From NCBI GenBank assembly GCA_046262635.1, contig JBHEMK010000144.1, positions 1 to 10,760 on the forward strand: a stretch of DNA of 10,760 nt, in the 5' to 3' direction. The notes under the pieces are model-generated. The model saw nothing but the letters and a program-made list of their open reading frames with translations. It did not search any database and had not been told where the DNA came from. A program made the translations under genes and the position numbers. Source of the DNA: JBHEMK01 sp046262635 (GTDB lineage Bacteria; Actinomycetota; Thermoleophilia; Gaiellales; Gaiellaceae). Within the stretch, counting starts at the first letter, position 1; each line of letters starts with the position of its first letter. Positions 1 to 6,186 of this stretch are shown in pieces.

Positions 1-1
1 C

Positions 2-427
2 GGGCTGCCGGGGATCCGCGTCGACGGCGGCGACGTGCTCGCAGTCTTCGACGCGACACGCGAGGCGTTGACCCGTGCCCGCGAAGGCGGCGGGCCGACC
101 TTCATCGAGGCGCTCACCTACCGCGCCGCACCGCACGCGACGGCGGACGACCCGGGCGCCTACATCGACGTCGACAGGGTCGAGGCGGAGAAGGAACGCG
201 AGTGCGTCGGCCGGTACAACGGGTACCTACGCCGGCTCGGGCTGCTCACCGACGAGCTGATCGAAGAGATCAAGGCCGAGGCCACGCAACTGATGCGCGA
301 GGGGATCGCGCAGGCAGAGGCGGAGCCGCCGCCTGGGCCGGAGCTCCTCTTCGAGCACGCATTCGCGAACCCGCCCGCCTCCTTCACGAGCGATCTCGCT
401 GAGCTCAAGACCATCCTCGATGGCTGA
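2..427 (+). CDS. 2-oxoacid dehydrogenase E1 component, alpha subunit (5'-truncated by window edge)
   Basis: This is the C-terminal part (about 141 residues) of the thiamine-diphosphate-dependent E1 alpha subunit, which decarboxylates a 2-oxoacid and passes the acyl group to E2. The frame is already open at base 2, so the true start lies outside the window; the GTG at 35 is internal. Visible family signatures are the segment reading PTFIEALTYR followed by PHATADDPGAY, which matches the end of the E1 alpha ThDP fold (usually EALTYR..PHTTADDP), and a charged helical tail with RYNGYLRRLGLLTDE. The ThDP-binding GDG...N motif would be upstream and cannot be checked. The stop overlaps the E1 beta start by 8 bp, so the two subunits are translationally coupled, as is usual for heterotetrameric E1. 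Whether the substrate is pyruvate or a branched-chain 2-oxoacid cannot be decided from this fragment. Confidence 0.9.
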   Translation, partial: GLPGIRVDGGDVLAVFDATREALTRAREGGGPTFIEALTYRAAPHATADDPGAYIDVDRVEAEKERECVGRYNGYLRRLGLLTDELIEEIKAEATQLMREGIAQAEAEPPPGPELLFEHAFANPPASFTSDLAELKTILDG

Positions 428-1388
428 GCTCTTCCTCGTCGAGGCAGTCAATGACGCGCTGCACACCGAGCTCGCGCGCGACGACTCGGCCATGGTGCTG
501 GGCGAGGACGTGGGCCGCTCCGGCGGCGTCTTCCGCGCCACCGTCGGGCTGCGCGAGCGCTTCGGCGCGGATCGCTGCGTCGACACCCCGCTCGCGGAGG
601 CCGGGATCCTCGGCGCGGCCGTCGGCCTCTGCATGGCCGGCTGGCGGCCGATCTGCGAGATGCAGTACGACGCCTTCTCGTATCCGTGCCTCGACCAGCT
701 GATCACCCACGTGGGCCGCTATCGCTGGCGCACAGGCGGCCAGATGCAGTTCCCGATCGTGATCCGGATGCCGTACGGGGGCGGCGTGCGGGCGCCCGAG
801 ATGCACGACGACTCGCCTGAGGCCTACTACGTGCACACACCCGGGATCAAGGTCGCCATCCCCTCGACGCCGGCGGACGCGAAGGGGTTACTCGCCGCCG
901 CCATTCGCGATCCAGATCCGGTCGTCGTCTTCGAGCCGAAGCTGATCTACCGCAGCGAGCGCGGCACGGTGCCGGAGGGCGAGCACGTCGTCGAGCTCGG
1001 GAAGGCGCGCGTGGTTCGCGAGGGTGGCGATCTGACGATCGTCGCCTACGGGGCGATGGTTCCGGTGGCCGAGCGCGCGGCGGCCCGGCTCGAGGCCTCG
1101 GTGGAGGTACTCGACCTGCGGACGCTGAAGCCCGTCGACGAGCAGGCGCTCCTGGCCTCCGCCGCGAAGACCGGCCGCGTCGTGCTCGTCCAGGAGGCGC
1201 CTCGAACGGCCGGCTACGCGGCCGAGCTCGCTGCGATCCTCGCCGAGAAGGCGATCCTCGACCTGCGCGGGCCGGTTCTCCGCGTCACCGGGTACGACGT
1301 CCCGTACCCGTACTGGCAGATCGAGGACGCCTACATGCCGTCGGTGGAGCGCGTCGTCGATGCAGCCCGGCGACTCCTCGAGTTCTGA
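420..1388 (+). CDS. 2-oxoacid dehydrogenase E1 component, beta subunit (pyruvate or branched-chain type)
   Basis: A complete 322-residue E1 beta subunit, normal length for the family (about 320-340). Together with E1 alpha it forms the cytoplasmic decarboxylase. Seen in the sequence: GEDVGRSGGVFRAT (28-41), the DTPLAEAGI segment with the expected ThDP-contacting Glu60, MQYDAFSYPCLDQL (81-94), the MPYGGG loop (117-122) and SPEAYYVHTPGIKV (132-145). The C-terminal transketolase-like domain includes VLDLRTLKPVD and TGYDVPYPYWQIEDAYMPS. The FEPKLIYR and GVFR signatures resemble actinobacterial branched-chain (Bkd) or pyruvate (Pdh) E1 beta; I lean slightly to the branched-chain type but cannot prove it. 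The ATG overlaps the E1 alpha stop by 8 bp and has no obvious Shine-Dalgarno, consistent with coupled translation. The next start lies inside this gene's 3' end. Confidence 0.95.
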   Translation: MAELFLVEAVNDALHTELARDDSAMVLGEDVGRSGGVFRATVGLRERFGADRCVDTPLAEAGILGAAVGLCMAGWRPICEMQYDAFSYPCLDQLITHVGRYRWRTGGQMQFPIVIRMPYGGGVRAPEMHDDSPEAYYVHTPGIKVAIPSTPADAKGLLAAAIRDPDPVVVFEPKLIYRSERGTVPEGEHVVELGKARVVREGGDLTIVAYGAMVPVAERAAARLEASVEVLDLRTLKPVDEQALLASAAKTGRVVLVQEAPRTAGYAAELAAILAEKAILDLRGPVLRVTGYDVPYPYWQIEDAYMPSVERVVDAARRLLEF

Positions 1389-1785
1389 GCGGCTCCGCCT
1401 CTGGCTCGAGCCGGGGCCGGGCGGTTACTTCCTGCGCGACCCCGCCACCGGCGACGCTGTGCGCTGGGAGGACCCGCGCATCCTCGTGATCAAGGTCGCA
1501 GGCACCTCGTATCGCGCCGACGCGCTGCAGGACGACGCGTTTGCGCCCGGACGCAGGCTCGCGCTCGTGCCCGAGCCGGAGAACGAGCACGACCCGCACG
1601 CCGTCGGCGTGTGGGACGCGGAGCGGCGCCTGCAGGCAGGCTACGTCCCCGCTGAGCAGGCGGCCCGCGTTCGCGGCGGCGAGCAGGCGGTCGCGCTCTG
1701 GCAATTTCGGGAGGACGACCGCCGCATCGGGCTGCGCGTGCTGATCGCCCCAGCGGGTGCATGGATCCAGGAGCCCGGGCCGTGA
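1360..1785 (+). CDS. Small stand-alone HIRAN-domain protein
   Basis: A 141-residue protein that is essentially one HIRAN domain. Characteristic segments are IKVAGTSY (44-51), LVPEPENEHDP (69-79) followed by AVGVWD (81-86), and AGYVP (93-97). These match the HIRAN pattern of a short hydrophobic strand with G-T-x-x, an L.REPxNxxDxxAV core and a xGYxP strand. HIRAN domains are known as DNA-end binding modules in HLTF/Rad5-type helicases, but small bacterial stand-alone versions have no well-defined role. The ATG at 1360 lies 29 bp inside the E1 beta gene, with GGAG at 1346-1349 ten bases upstream. The stop overlaps the likely GTG start of the amidase gene in a GTGA arrangement. It is therefore almost certainly expressed with the dehydrogenase and amidase genes, but the functional link is unclear. 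No helicase or nuclease domain is attached. Confidence 0.85.
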   Translation: MQPGDSSSSERLRLWLEPGPGGYFLRDPATGDAVRWEDPRILVIKVAGTSYRADALQDDAFAPGRRLALVPEPENEHDPHAVGVWDAERRLQAGYVPAEQAARVRGGEQAVALWQFREDDRRIGLRVLIAPAGAWIQEPGP

Positions 1786-2645
1786 TCTACGAGCTCCCGC
1801 TCGAGCGGCGCACGCTGCACGGCCACTTCTCGCGGGAGCTCGAGCCGGTCGCGGCGGTCGACCCCGGTGACACGATCGGGTTCGCGTGCCTCAACGCGGG
1901 CTGGCGTTCCGAGACCGAGGAGCAGTTCGAGCCGCGCGATCCCGAGCTGGATTCCGGCCACGCTCTGATCGGCCCGGTCGAGGTGCGCGGCGCGCGCGCC
2001 GGACAGACGCTCGTCGTCCGGATCGGCAGCGTCCGGCCGGGCTCGTGGGGGACGACCCTCGGCAACGGGGCGTCCTACGACTGGGACCTGGCGGCTGGCC
2101 GCGGCGTCATGCGGCAGCGGCGCGAGGTCGCAGTCGAGCTGCGTCCGTTTCTCGGCGTGCTCGGGATGCCTCCGCCGGCGCCGGGCCGCCACTCGACGAT
2201 CCCGCCGCGGGCGTGGGGCGGCAACATCGACTGCAAGGAGCTCGTCGCGGGGACGACGCTCTACCTGCCGATCCCAGTGGATGGCGCATTCTTCTCCGCG
2301 GGTGACGGCCACGCCCGCCAGGGCGACGGCGAGGTTTCAGGGACCGCGATCGAGTGCCCGCTCGCGCGAGCCGAGCTGACGCTCGACCTCCGCGACGACC
2401 TCCGGCTCGAGACGCCGCTGGCGCGGACCGGCGACGCGTGGCTCGCGTTCGGCTTCGACGAGGACCTCGACCGCGCCGCAGACCAGGCGACCGAGGCGAT
2501 GCTCGGCCTGCTCCGCCGGGAGCGCGGGATCGGCCGAAGCGAGGCGCTCGCGCTCGCGAGCGTCGTCGTCGACCTGCGCGTGACCCAGGTCGTGAACGAG
2601 GTGAAGGGCATCCACGCGATCCTTGCCGACGACGCGCTTCGATAG
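1782..2645 (+). CDS. Acetamidase/formamidase family protein
   Basis: A 287-residue member of the FmdA/AmdA family, metal-dependent cytoplasmic hydrolases that split formamide or acetamide into ammonia and the acid; the actual substrate here is unknown. Seen, numbered from the GTG start: FACLNAG (34-40), GHALIGPVEV (59-68), RPGSWG (85-90), WGGNIDCKEL (145-154) and GDGHARQGDGEV (174-185) with the conserved His/Asp-rich metal site. The family length is about 290-400, so this is a compact member. I chose GTG at 1782 because AGGAG (1769-1773) lies 8 nt upstream and the start forms a 4-bp GTGA overlap with the HIRAN stop. An ATG at 1761 would add seven residues but lacks a good ribosome site. It ends 10 bp before the E2 gene and so lies within the dehydrogenase operon. 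Confidence 0.9.
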   Translation: MIYELPLERRTLHGHFSRELEPVAAVDPGDTIGFACLNAGWRSETEEQFEPRDPELDSGHALIGPVEVRGARAGQTLVVRIGSVRPGSWGTTLGNGASYDWDLAAGRGVMRQRREVAVELRPFLGVLGMPPPAPGRHSTIPPRAWGGNIDCKELVAGTTLYLPIPVDGAFFSAGDGHARQGDGEVSGTAIECPLARAELTLDLRDDLRLETPLARTGDAWLAFGFDEDLDRAADQATEAMLGLLRRERGIGRSEALALASVVVDLRVTQVVNEVKGIHAILADDALR

Positions 2646-2655
2646 GTTCCGCGCC

Positions 2656-3747
2656 GTGGCCTACGAGTTCAAGCTGCCCGATCTGGGCGAGGGCCTGACG
2701 GAGGGCGAGGTCGCCCGCTGGCTCGTCCAGGAGGGTGAGGAGATCGGCGAGGACGAACCGCTCGTGGAGATCCAGACCGACAAGACGACGGTCGAGATTC
2801 CCTCGCCCGCCGCCGGAACCGTCGCGCGCATCCTCGTCGCCGAGGGCGAGGTCGTCCCGGTCGGGACGGTGCTCATCGTGATCGGCGACGGCCCGGTTGA
2901 ACCGCGCCGGGCCGAGGCGCGGAGCCGCACGCCCGACCGCGCAACACCGCGCGCAGACGGCCCGACGCGCGGGCCCGGACGGGCGACGCCGCTCGTCCGG
3001 AGGATCGCTGCGGAGCTCGGTGTCGACCTCACGTCGCTGACCGGCACGGGACCGCAGGGCCGGATCACGGAGGACGATGTGCGCAACGCCCCCGACCGAG
3101 CGGCCGCGCCGTCGGCCGAGGGGCGCCGACAACCGCTGCGCGGGGTGCGCCGCAGCATCGTCGAGCATCTGACGCGCTCGCACCGCGAGATCCCGGCCGT
3201 GACCTGGGTCGAGGAGTGCGACTTCACCGGCGTCGACCTGAAGCGGCTGATCCCGCTCGTCCTGCGCGCGGCGGCGCTCTCGCTGCAGGAGGTGCCGGAG
3301 CTGAACGCGCGCCTCGAGCGCGATGAGATCGTGTACCTCGACCGCTACGACCTGGGCGTTGCCGTCCAGACCGACCAGGGGCTCGTCGTCCCGGTCGTGC
3401 GCGGTTGCGACACGGCCTCGCTCGACGAGCTCGCTGCGGAGGTGAAGAGGCTCGCCGAGTCGGCGCGCGCAGGAGCGCTCAGGCCAGAGGAGCTGCGCGG
3501 GTCGACCTTCACGGTCACGAGCGCCGGGAAGCTCGCCGGGGTGCTCGTGACGCCGCTGATCAACCACCCCGAGGCCGGGATCCTGGGCGTCCACCGGATC
3601 GCCGAGCGGCCGGTCGTCCGTGCCGGCGAGGTCGTCGGCCGCCACATCGGCAACGTCTCGGTCACGTTCGACCACCGCATCGTCGACGGAGCACGGGCGG
3701 CCGAGTTCGGTCTCGCCGTCATCGGCCGCCTGCAGGCTCCGGCGTAG
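2656..3747 (+). CDS. Dihydrolipoamide acyltransferase, E2 component of 2-oxoacid dehydrogenase complex
   Basis: E2 core enzyme that accepts the acyl group from E1 on its lipoyl arm and transfers it to CoA. Domains in order: one N-terminal lipoyl domain (about 1-78, lipoyl Lys43 in TDKTTVE); an Arg/Pro-rich linker (about 80-108); a peripheral-subunit-binding domain (about 110-143, TPLVRRIAAELGVDL...GRITEDDV); and a catalytic domain (about 160-363). The catalytic domain ends in FDHRIVDG with His340 and Asp344, the expected active-site pair. At 363 residues it is shorter than many E2 proteins (400 or more). The linker is short, and the catalytic domain looks trimmed after VDLKRLIP. The start is taken as GTG 2656, because MAYEFKLPDLGEG is the canonical beginning and AGG lies at 2644-2646; a TTG at 2623 would extend into the amidase gene. 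No E3 gene follows. Confidence 0.95.
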   Translation: MAYEFKLPDLGEGLTEGEVARWLVQEGEEIGEDEPLVEIQTDKTTVEIPSPAAGTVARILVAEGEVVPVGTVLIVIGDGPVEPRRAEARSRTPDRATPRADGPTRGPGRATPLVRRIAAELGVDLTSLTGTGPQGRITEDDVRNAPDRAAAPSAEGRRQPLRGVRRSIVEHLTRSHREIPAVTWVEECDFTGVDLKRLIPLVLRAAALSLQEVPELNARLERDEIVYLDRYDLGVAVQTDQGLVVPVVRGCDTASLDELAAEVKRLAESARAGALRPEELRGSTFTVTSAGKLAGVLVTPLINHPEAGILGVHRIAERPVVRAGEVVGRHIGNVSVTFDHRIVDGARAAEFGLAVIGRLQAPA

Positions 3748-3944
3748 CTACTTCGACAGCTGCCCATGGACGAAGCGCCTTGCCCGCGCCGTTGGGGTCG
3801 CGGGCCGGAACCTCCGCCGCTCCGTTCAGCGGCGCAGTGCGCGCCGGCCCGAACTTCTTGCCGAGGTCGCCCTGCGCCACGGCCTACGACCGCGGCGGCG
3901 AGCAGCAGGACCGCGACGAGCGCGGCCGCGGCCAGACGAACGAT
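3748..3944 (-). pseudogene. Decayed remnant of a secreted CHRD-domain protein
   Basis: Three minus-strand frames join into what looks like one broken gene. Frame A (about 3944-3886) encodes VRLAAAALVAVLLLAAAVV, a typical signal-peptide core. A purine-rich ribosome site (GGGAGGAGAGG, about 3954-3964) precedes it, but the codon at a suitable spacing is ATC at 3944-3942, preceded by an in-frame TAG, so the start may have been lost. Frame B (from 3883) continues with VAQGDLGKKFGPARTAPLNG and then AAEVPARDPNGAGKA, matching the N-terminal half of CHRD domains (xAxLxGAxEVPP..DPxGxGxA). A third frame gives FVHGQLSK and then TAG at 3750-3748, directly abutting the E2 stop. CHRD domains are about 110 residues, so over half is missing. 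Frameshifts could be assembly errors, but the truncation would remain. The CHRD identification rests on a short match. Confidence 0.5.
3815..3834. other. Short GC hairpin downstream of the E2 gene
   Basis: CGCCGCT (3815-3821) and AGCGGCG (3828-3834) are perfect inverted repeats of 7 bp around a 6-nt loop, 67 bp after the E2 stop. No T-tract follows. It falls inside the CHRD relic (the part reading PLNGAA), so it may be a coding coincidence, but it is the nearest candidate for ending transcription of the dehydrogenase operon. Confidence 0.25.
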
Positions 3945-3962
3945 CTACCGATGCCTCTCCTC

Positions 3963-3986
3963 CCTGGAAGGTCTGGCCCTTCTAGG
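3963..3986. terminator. Hairpin, possible terminator, between two minus-strand genes
   Basis: CCTGGAAGG (3963-3971) and CCTTCTAGG (3978-3986) form a 9-bp stem with a 6-nt loop. On the + strand the stem is complete with one G-U pair; on the minus strand the same place is an A-C mismatch. It lies 29 bp past the stop of the minus-strand thioredoxin-like gene and just upstream of the CHRD relic, where it overlaps the relic's ribosome-site region. There is no T-run on either side, so it is not a classical intrinsic terminator. It could stop read-through from either side, or be left over from a leader. Confidence 0.35.
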
Positions 3987-4015
3987 CGGGGAAGCGGTCG
4001 GTGGTTTGCCCGGTC

Positions 4016-4309
4016 TCAGGCGGCGGCGACGATCAGGTGCGGTTCGAGCATCCGCTCGATCTTCGGTGCGCTCGCCTGGCCCTCGAGCCGCGCGACGACG
4101 CGCCGGTCCTTGAGGAGGATCAGCGTCGGCACCTCCGAGATGCTGAACTGCGCAGCGAGCTCGGGCCGCCGCCCCACGTCGACGCGCTTCACCACCAGGC
4201 GCTCCCGCTCCTTGCGGGCGAGGTGTGCGAGCAGGCTCTCCATTCGCCGCGCGGGACCGGAGGTCGCCGAGCAGAAGAAGACGAGCAGGGGCTTGGCTGC
4301 GTCGGACAC
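4016..4309 (-). CDS. Thioredoxin-fold protein lacking both active-site cysteines
   Basis: A 97-residue protein with the full thioredoxin layout: beta strand PLLVFF (8-13), then the active-site position, a helix (RRMESLLAHLARKE), strand VVKRVDV, the cis-proline segment SEVPTLILLKD (58-68) and a C-terminal RVVARLEG strand and helix. Where thioredoxins read WCGPCK, this protein reads TSGPAR, so both redox cysteines are replaced (Ser and Ala). The only cysteine (Cys14) sits four residues before the first replaced position. It therefore cannot do ordinary dithiol-disulfide exchange; a binding or scaffold role is inferred. The GTG start at 4309 has an excellent GAGGAGG ribosome site (4318-4324) eight bases upstream, and the reading frame is clean, so it looks functional rather than decayed. 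It is transcribed alone, divergently from the membrane-protein gene at 4413. Confidence 0.8.
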   Translation of the reverse strand: MSDAAKPLLVFFCSATSGPARRMESLLAHLARKERERLVVKRVDVGRRPELAAQFSISEVPTLILLKDRRVVARLEGQASAPKIERMLEPHLIVAAA

Positions 4310-4317
4310 GGACTCTT

Positions 4318-4324
4318 CCTCCTC
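4318..4324 (-). promoter_or_regulatory. Strong Shine-Dalgarno of the thioredoxin-like gene
   Basis: On the minus strand this reads GAGGAGG, eight bases before the GTG at 4309. It is one of the strongest ribosome sites in the window and fixes the start of the 97-residue thioredoxin-like protein. Confidence 0.7.
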
Positions 4325-4397
4325 GCTACGGGGGCTGGGTGAAGGACGAGGGTTTCAGCGGTCTTCCCAGACAGACTCCGAGCCAAACCCCTCCGTC

Positions 4398-4403
4398 TAC
4401 ACT
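4398..4403 (+). promoter_or_regulatory. Candidate -10 element before the 4413 gene
   Basis: TACACT fits the TANNNT actinobacterial -10 pattern and lies 9 nt before the GTG at 4413, so transcription would start very near the start codon. No recognisable -35 hexamer is seen at 16-18 nt spacing. The divergent gap 4310-4412 must hold promoters for both directions; this is the only plausible box I can point to. Confidence 0.25.
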
Positions 4404-4412
4404 GGAGCCCGC

Positions 4413-4832
4413 GTGGGCGACTGGTACCTGATCGGTCTCGCGGTGGGCCTCGGTGTCGCCTGCGGCGTCCTGCTCGCCGGCGTTCTGTCGGCAACGCGGG
4501 CGGGTCTGCTCGCCGCGGCGCTGCTCGGGGTTGCTGCCGGAATCGGGATCGGTCTGGTGGTCGACAACTGGGACGAGGCGGTCGGCGGCGTGGTCGGGGC
4601 GCTGCTTGCGGTCGTCGGGGCGGCGCAGATCGTCCGCGGAGCGCTGCGCCGCGGCGGCACCCGCGGCGGCACGGCGGTGCTCGTCGCGCTGGCGGCCGCC
4701 GTCGCGGCCGGGCTCGCCTTCGTCCCGGTGCTCGGCTACCTCGAGGCGATCGCGCTGCCTGCGCTCGCCGCCCGCCTCCGGCGGCGGCTGCCCGAGCGCT
4801 ATGCGGGACTGCGCACCCTCGCCAAAGACTGA
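4413..4832 (+). CDS. Hypothetical four-helix integral membrane protein
   Basis: A 139-residue protein with about four hydrophobic segments: near 5-25 (LIGLAVGLGVACGVLLAGVL), 29-48, 55-73 (VVGALLAVVGAAQIV) and 85-108 (AVLVALAAAVAAGLAFVPVL). They are separated by short Arg-rich or acidic loops, and it ends in a basic tail (LRRRLPERYAGLRTLAKD). No family motif is recognised and no enzymatic function can be proposed. The GTG start at 4413 has GGAG at 4404-4407. The frame is open further upstream, but that stretch reads as low-quality Arg/Ser-rich sequence crossing the divergent intergenic region, so the later start is preferred. The stop is one base before the phosphodiesterase start, indicating cotranscription and reinitiation. 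It may be a membrane partner of that enzyme; this is inferred only from position. Confidence 0.7.
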   Translation: MGDWYLIGLAVGLGVACGVLLAGVLSATRAGLLAAALLGVAAGIGIGLVVDNWDEAVGGVVGALLAVVGAAQIVRGALRRGGTRGGTAVLVALAAAVAAGLAFVPVLGYLEAIALPALAARLRRRLPERYAGLRTLAKD

Positions 4833-4833
4833 C

Positions 4834-6186
4834 GTGCCGAAGAAGCTCGTCCTGATCGTGATCGACGGCCTGACGCCGTCCGCCTTCGAGCGCGCGGTCG
4901 TGGACGACACTGCGCCCGCGCTCGCGTTCCTGGCCAAGCAAGGTCGCTACGGCCAGGCGGTCTCGGTCTTCCCCTCCCTCACGCCCGTCTGCCTCTCGGC
5001 GATCGCGACCGGCGGCGGCCCGGGCGTCCACGGGATCCCGCATCTCGTCTGGTACGACCGCGACGCACACCGCGTCGTCGAATATGGCTCCTCCTTCGGC
5101 GCGATCATGGCGGCCGGCTTCTCGCGCTCGGTCATCGACACGATCTACTCGATGAACCAGAAACACCTCTCCAAGAACGCGGTGACGATCTACGAGTCGC
5201 TCGAGGACGCCGGGCTCGTGGCGGCCGCGATCAACATCACCTGTTACCGGGGCCGGACCAGGTACCTGCCGAAGCTCCCCGGCGTGACGAAGCCCGCCTA
5301 CGGGCCGCAGCGTTTCTTCTTCTACAGCCTCTTCGAGTCCGACCGCACCGGTGCGCCGCTCGCGGTACGCAACCGCGCCGCCGGCTCGGTGGACGCCTAC
5401 GCGGCCGCCGTCGGCCGCTGGCTCGTCACCCGAGATGGCTTCGACTTCCTCGCCTACTACCTCTCCGACTACGACTTCGCCTCCCACACCCACGGCCCGG
5501 ACGCGGCCGGCGAGGCGCTCGCGCGGGTGGACGCCGCCGTCTCGGCGCTGATGGCCGCGGCCGGCGGCCCGGACGAGTTTGTCGAGCGCTACGCCGTCAT
5601 CCTCTGCTCCGACCACGGGCAGACCGCCGTGACGCGGGCCGCCCGGCTCCAGGACTCCTTCACGCGGCTCGGCGGCGAGGTGCTCGTCACGGCGTCGAAC
5701 CGCGCCGGGATGGTCTACCTGCTGCCGCCCTGCCGCGCGGAGGCCGGCGAGCTCGCGCAGCTGCTCGATACCGAGCCGGCGGCGGAGGTCGTCCTCTACC
5801 GCGAGGGATCGGTGGCGGTCGCCCGGCGTGACGGCGCCGAGCTCCGCTTCCGGCCGAGGGGGGACGGCTGGGAGACGAGCGGCGACGCGGCGGTGCTCGA
5901 CCAGCCGAACGCGCTCGAGCGCTCCTGGTCGGCCCTCGCGAATCCGCGTGCGGGGGAGGTGATCGTCTCGGCGGCGGCCGGCTACGAGTTCGCCGACCTC
6001 GGGGGCGGCCATCATGCCGGCGGCGGCAGCCACGGCTCGCTCTGCGCCGGGGACTCCCTCGTCCCGATGCTCACGGTCGGAGTCGAGGCTTTTCCGCTGC
6101 GGATCACCGACATCGCTCCGGCCGTCCTCTCGCACTTCGGGGTCGAGCCGCCGTCGTACGCGCGGCCGCTCGCGCATGCGGCCTGA
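4834..6186 (+). CDS. Alkaline-phosphatase-superfamily phosphodiesterase/nucleotide pyrophosphatase-like protein
   Basis: A 450-residue two-metal hydrolase of the type I phosphodiesterase/nucleotide pyrophosphatase group. Seen in order: VIVIDGLTP with metal ligand Asp11; FPSLTPVCLSAIATG with nucleophile Thr50; PGVHGIP (64-69); SDYDFASHTHGPD (211-223) supplying Asp214 and His218; VILCSDHGQT (255-264) with Asp260 and His261; and GGGSHGS (397-402) with His400. This is the full ligand order of the NPP family, so the enzyme should be active on a phosphodiester or phosphonate; the exact substrate is unknown. There is no signal peptide (MPKKLVLIVIDG starts the core strand), implying a cytoplasmic location. 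Start GTG 4834 lies one base after the preceding stop and has no clear Shine-Dalgarno, suggesting reinitiation. The open frame extends further upstream, but that part is the wrong-frame shadow of the 4413 gene. Confidence 0.9.
   Translation: MPKKLVLIVIDGLTPSAFERAVVDDTAPALAFLAKQGRYGQAVSVFPSLTPVCLSAIATGGGPGVHGIPHLVWYDRDAHRVVEYGSSFGAIMAAGFSRSVIDTIYSMNQKHLSKNAVTIYESLEDAGLVAAAINITCYRGRTRYLPKLPGVTKPAYGPQRFFFYSLFESDRTGAPLAVRNRAAGSVDAYAAAVGRWLVTRDGFDFLAYYLSDYDFASHTHGPDAAGEALARVDAAVSALMAAAGGPDEFVERYAVILCSDHGQTAVTRAARLQDSFTRLGGEVLVTASNRAGMVYLLPPCRAEAGELAQLLDTEPAAEVVLYREGSVAVARRDGAELRFRPRGDGWETSGDAAVLDQPNALERSWSALANPRAGEVIVSAAAGYEFADLGGGHHAGGGSHGSLCAGDSLVPMLTVGVEAFPLRITDIAPAVLSHFGVEPPSYARPLAHAA

Noticed and set aside
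2107..3675. 522-codon open frame on the minus strand across the amidase and E2 genes
   Set aside because: It is antisense to two confidently identified genes, rich in Arg/Asp/Ala/Gly, and has no recognisable domain. Long antisense frames are expected at this GC content.
3766..4113. 115-codon + strand frame in the gap after E2
   Set aside because: Low-complexity Pro/Arg/Ala sequence with no ribosome site; the minus strand offers a better explanation (CHRD relic and thioredoxin-like gene).
3405..4412. Upstream extension of the 4413 membrane protein back to 3405
   Set aside because: The extension reads through the E2 gene, the relic and the antisense thioredoxin-like gene as Arg/Ser-rich noise. 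Hydrophobic protein-like sequence begins only at GTG 4413.
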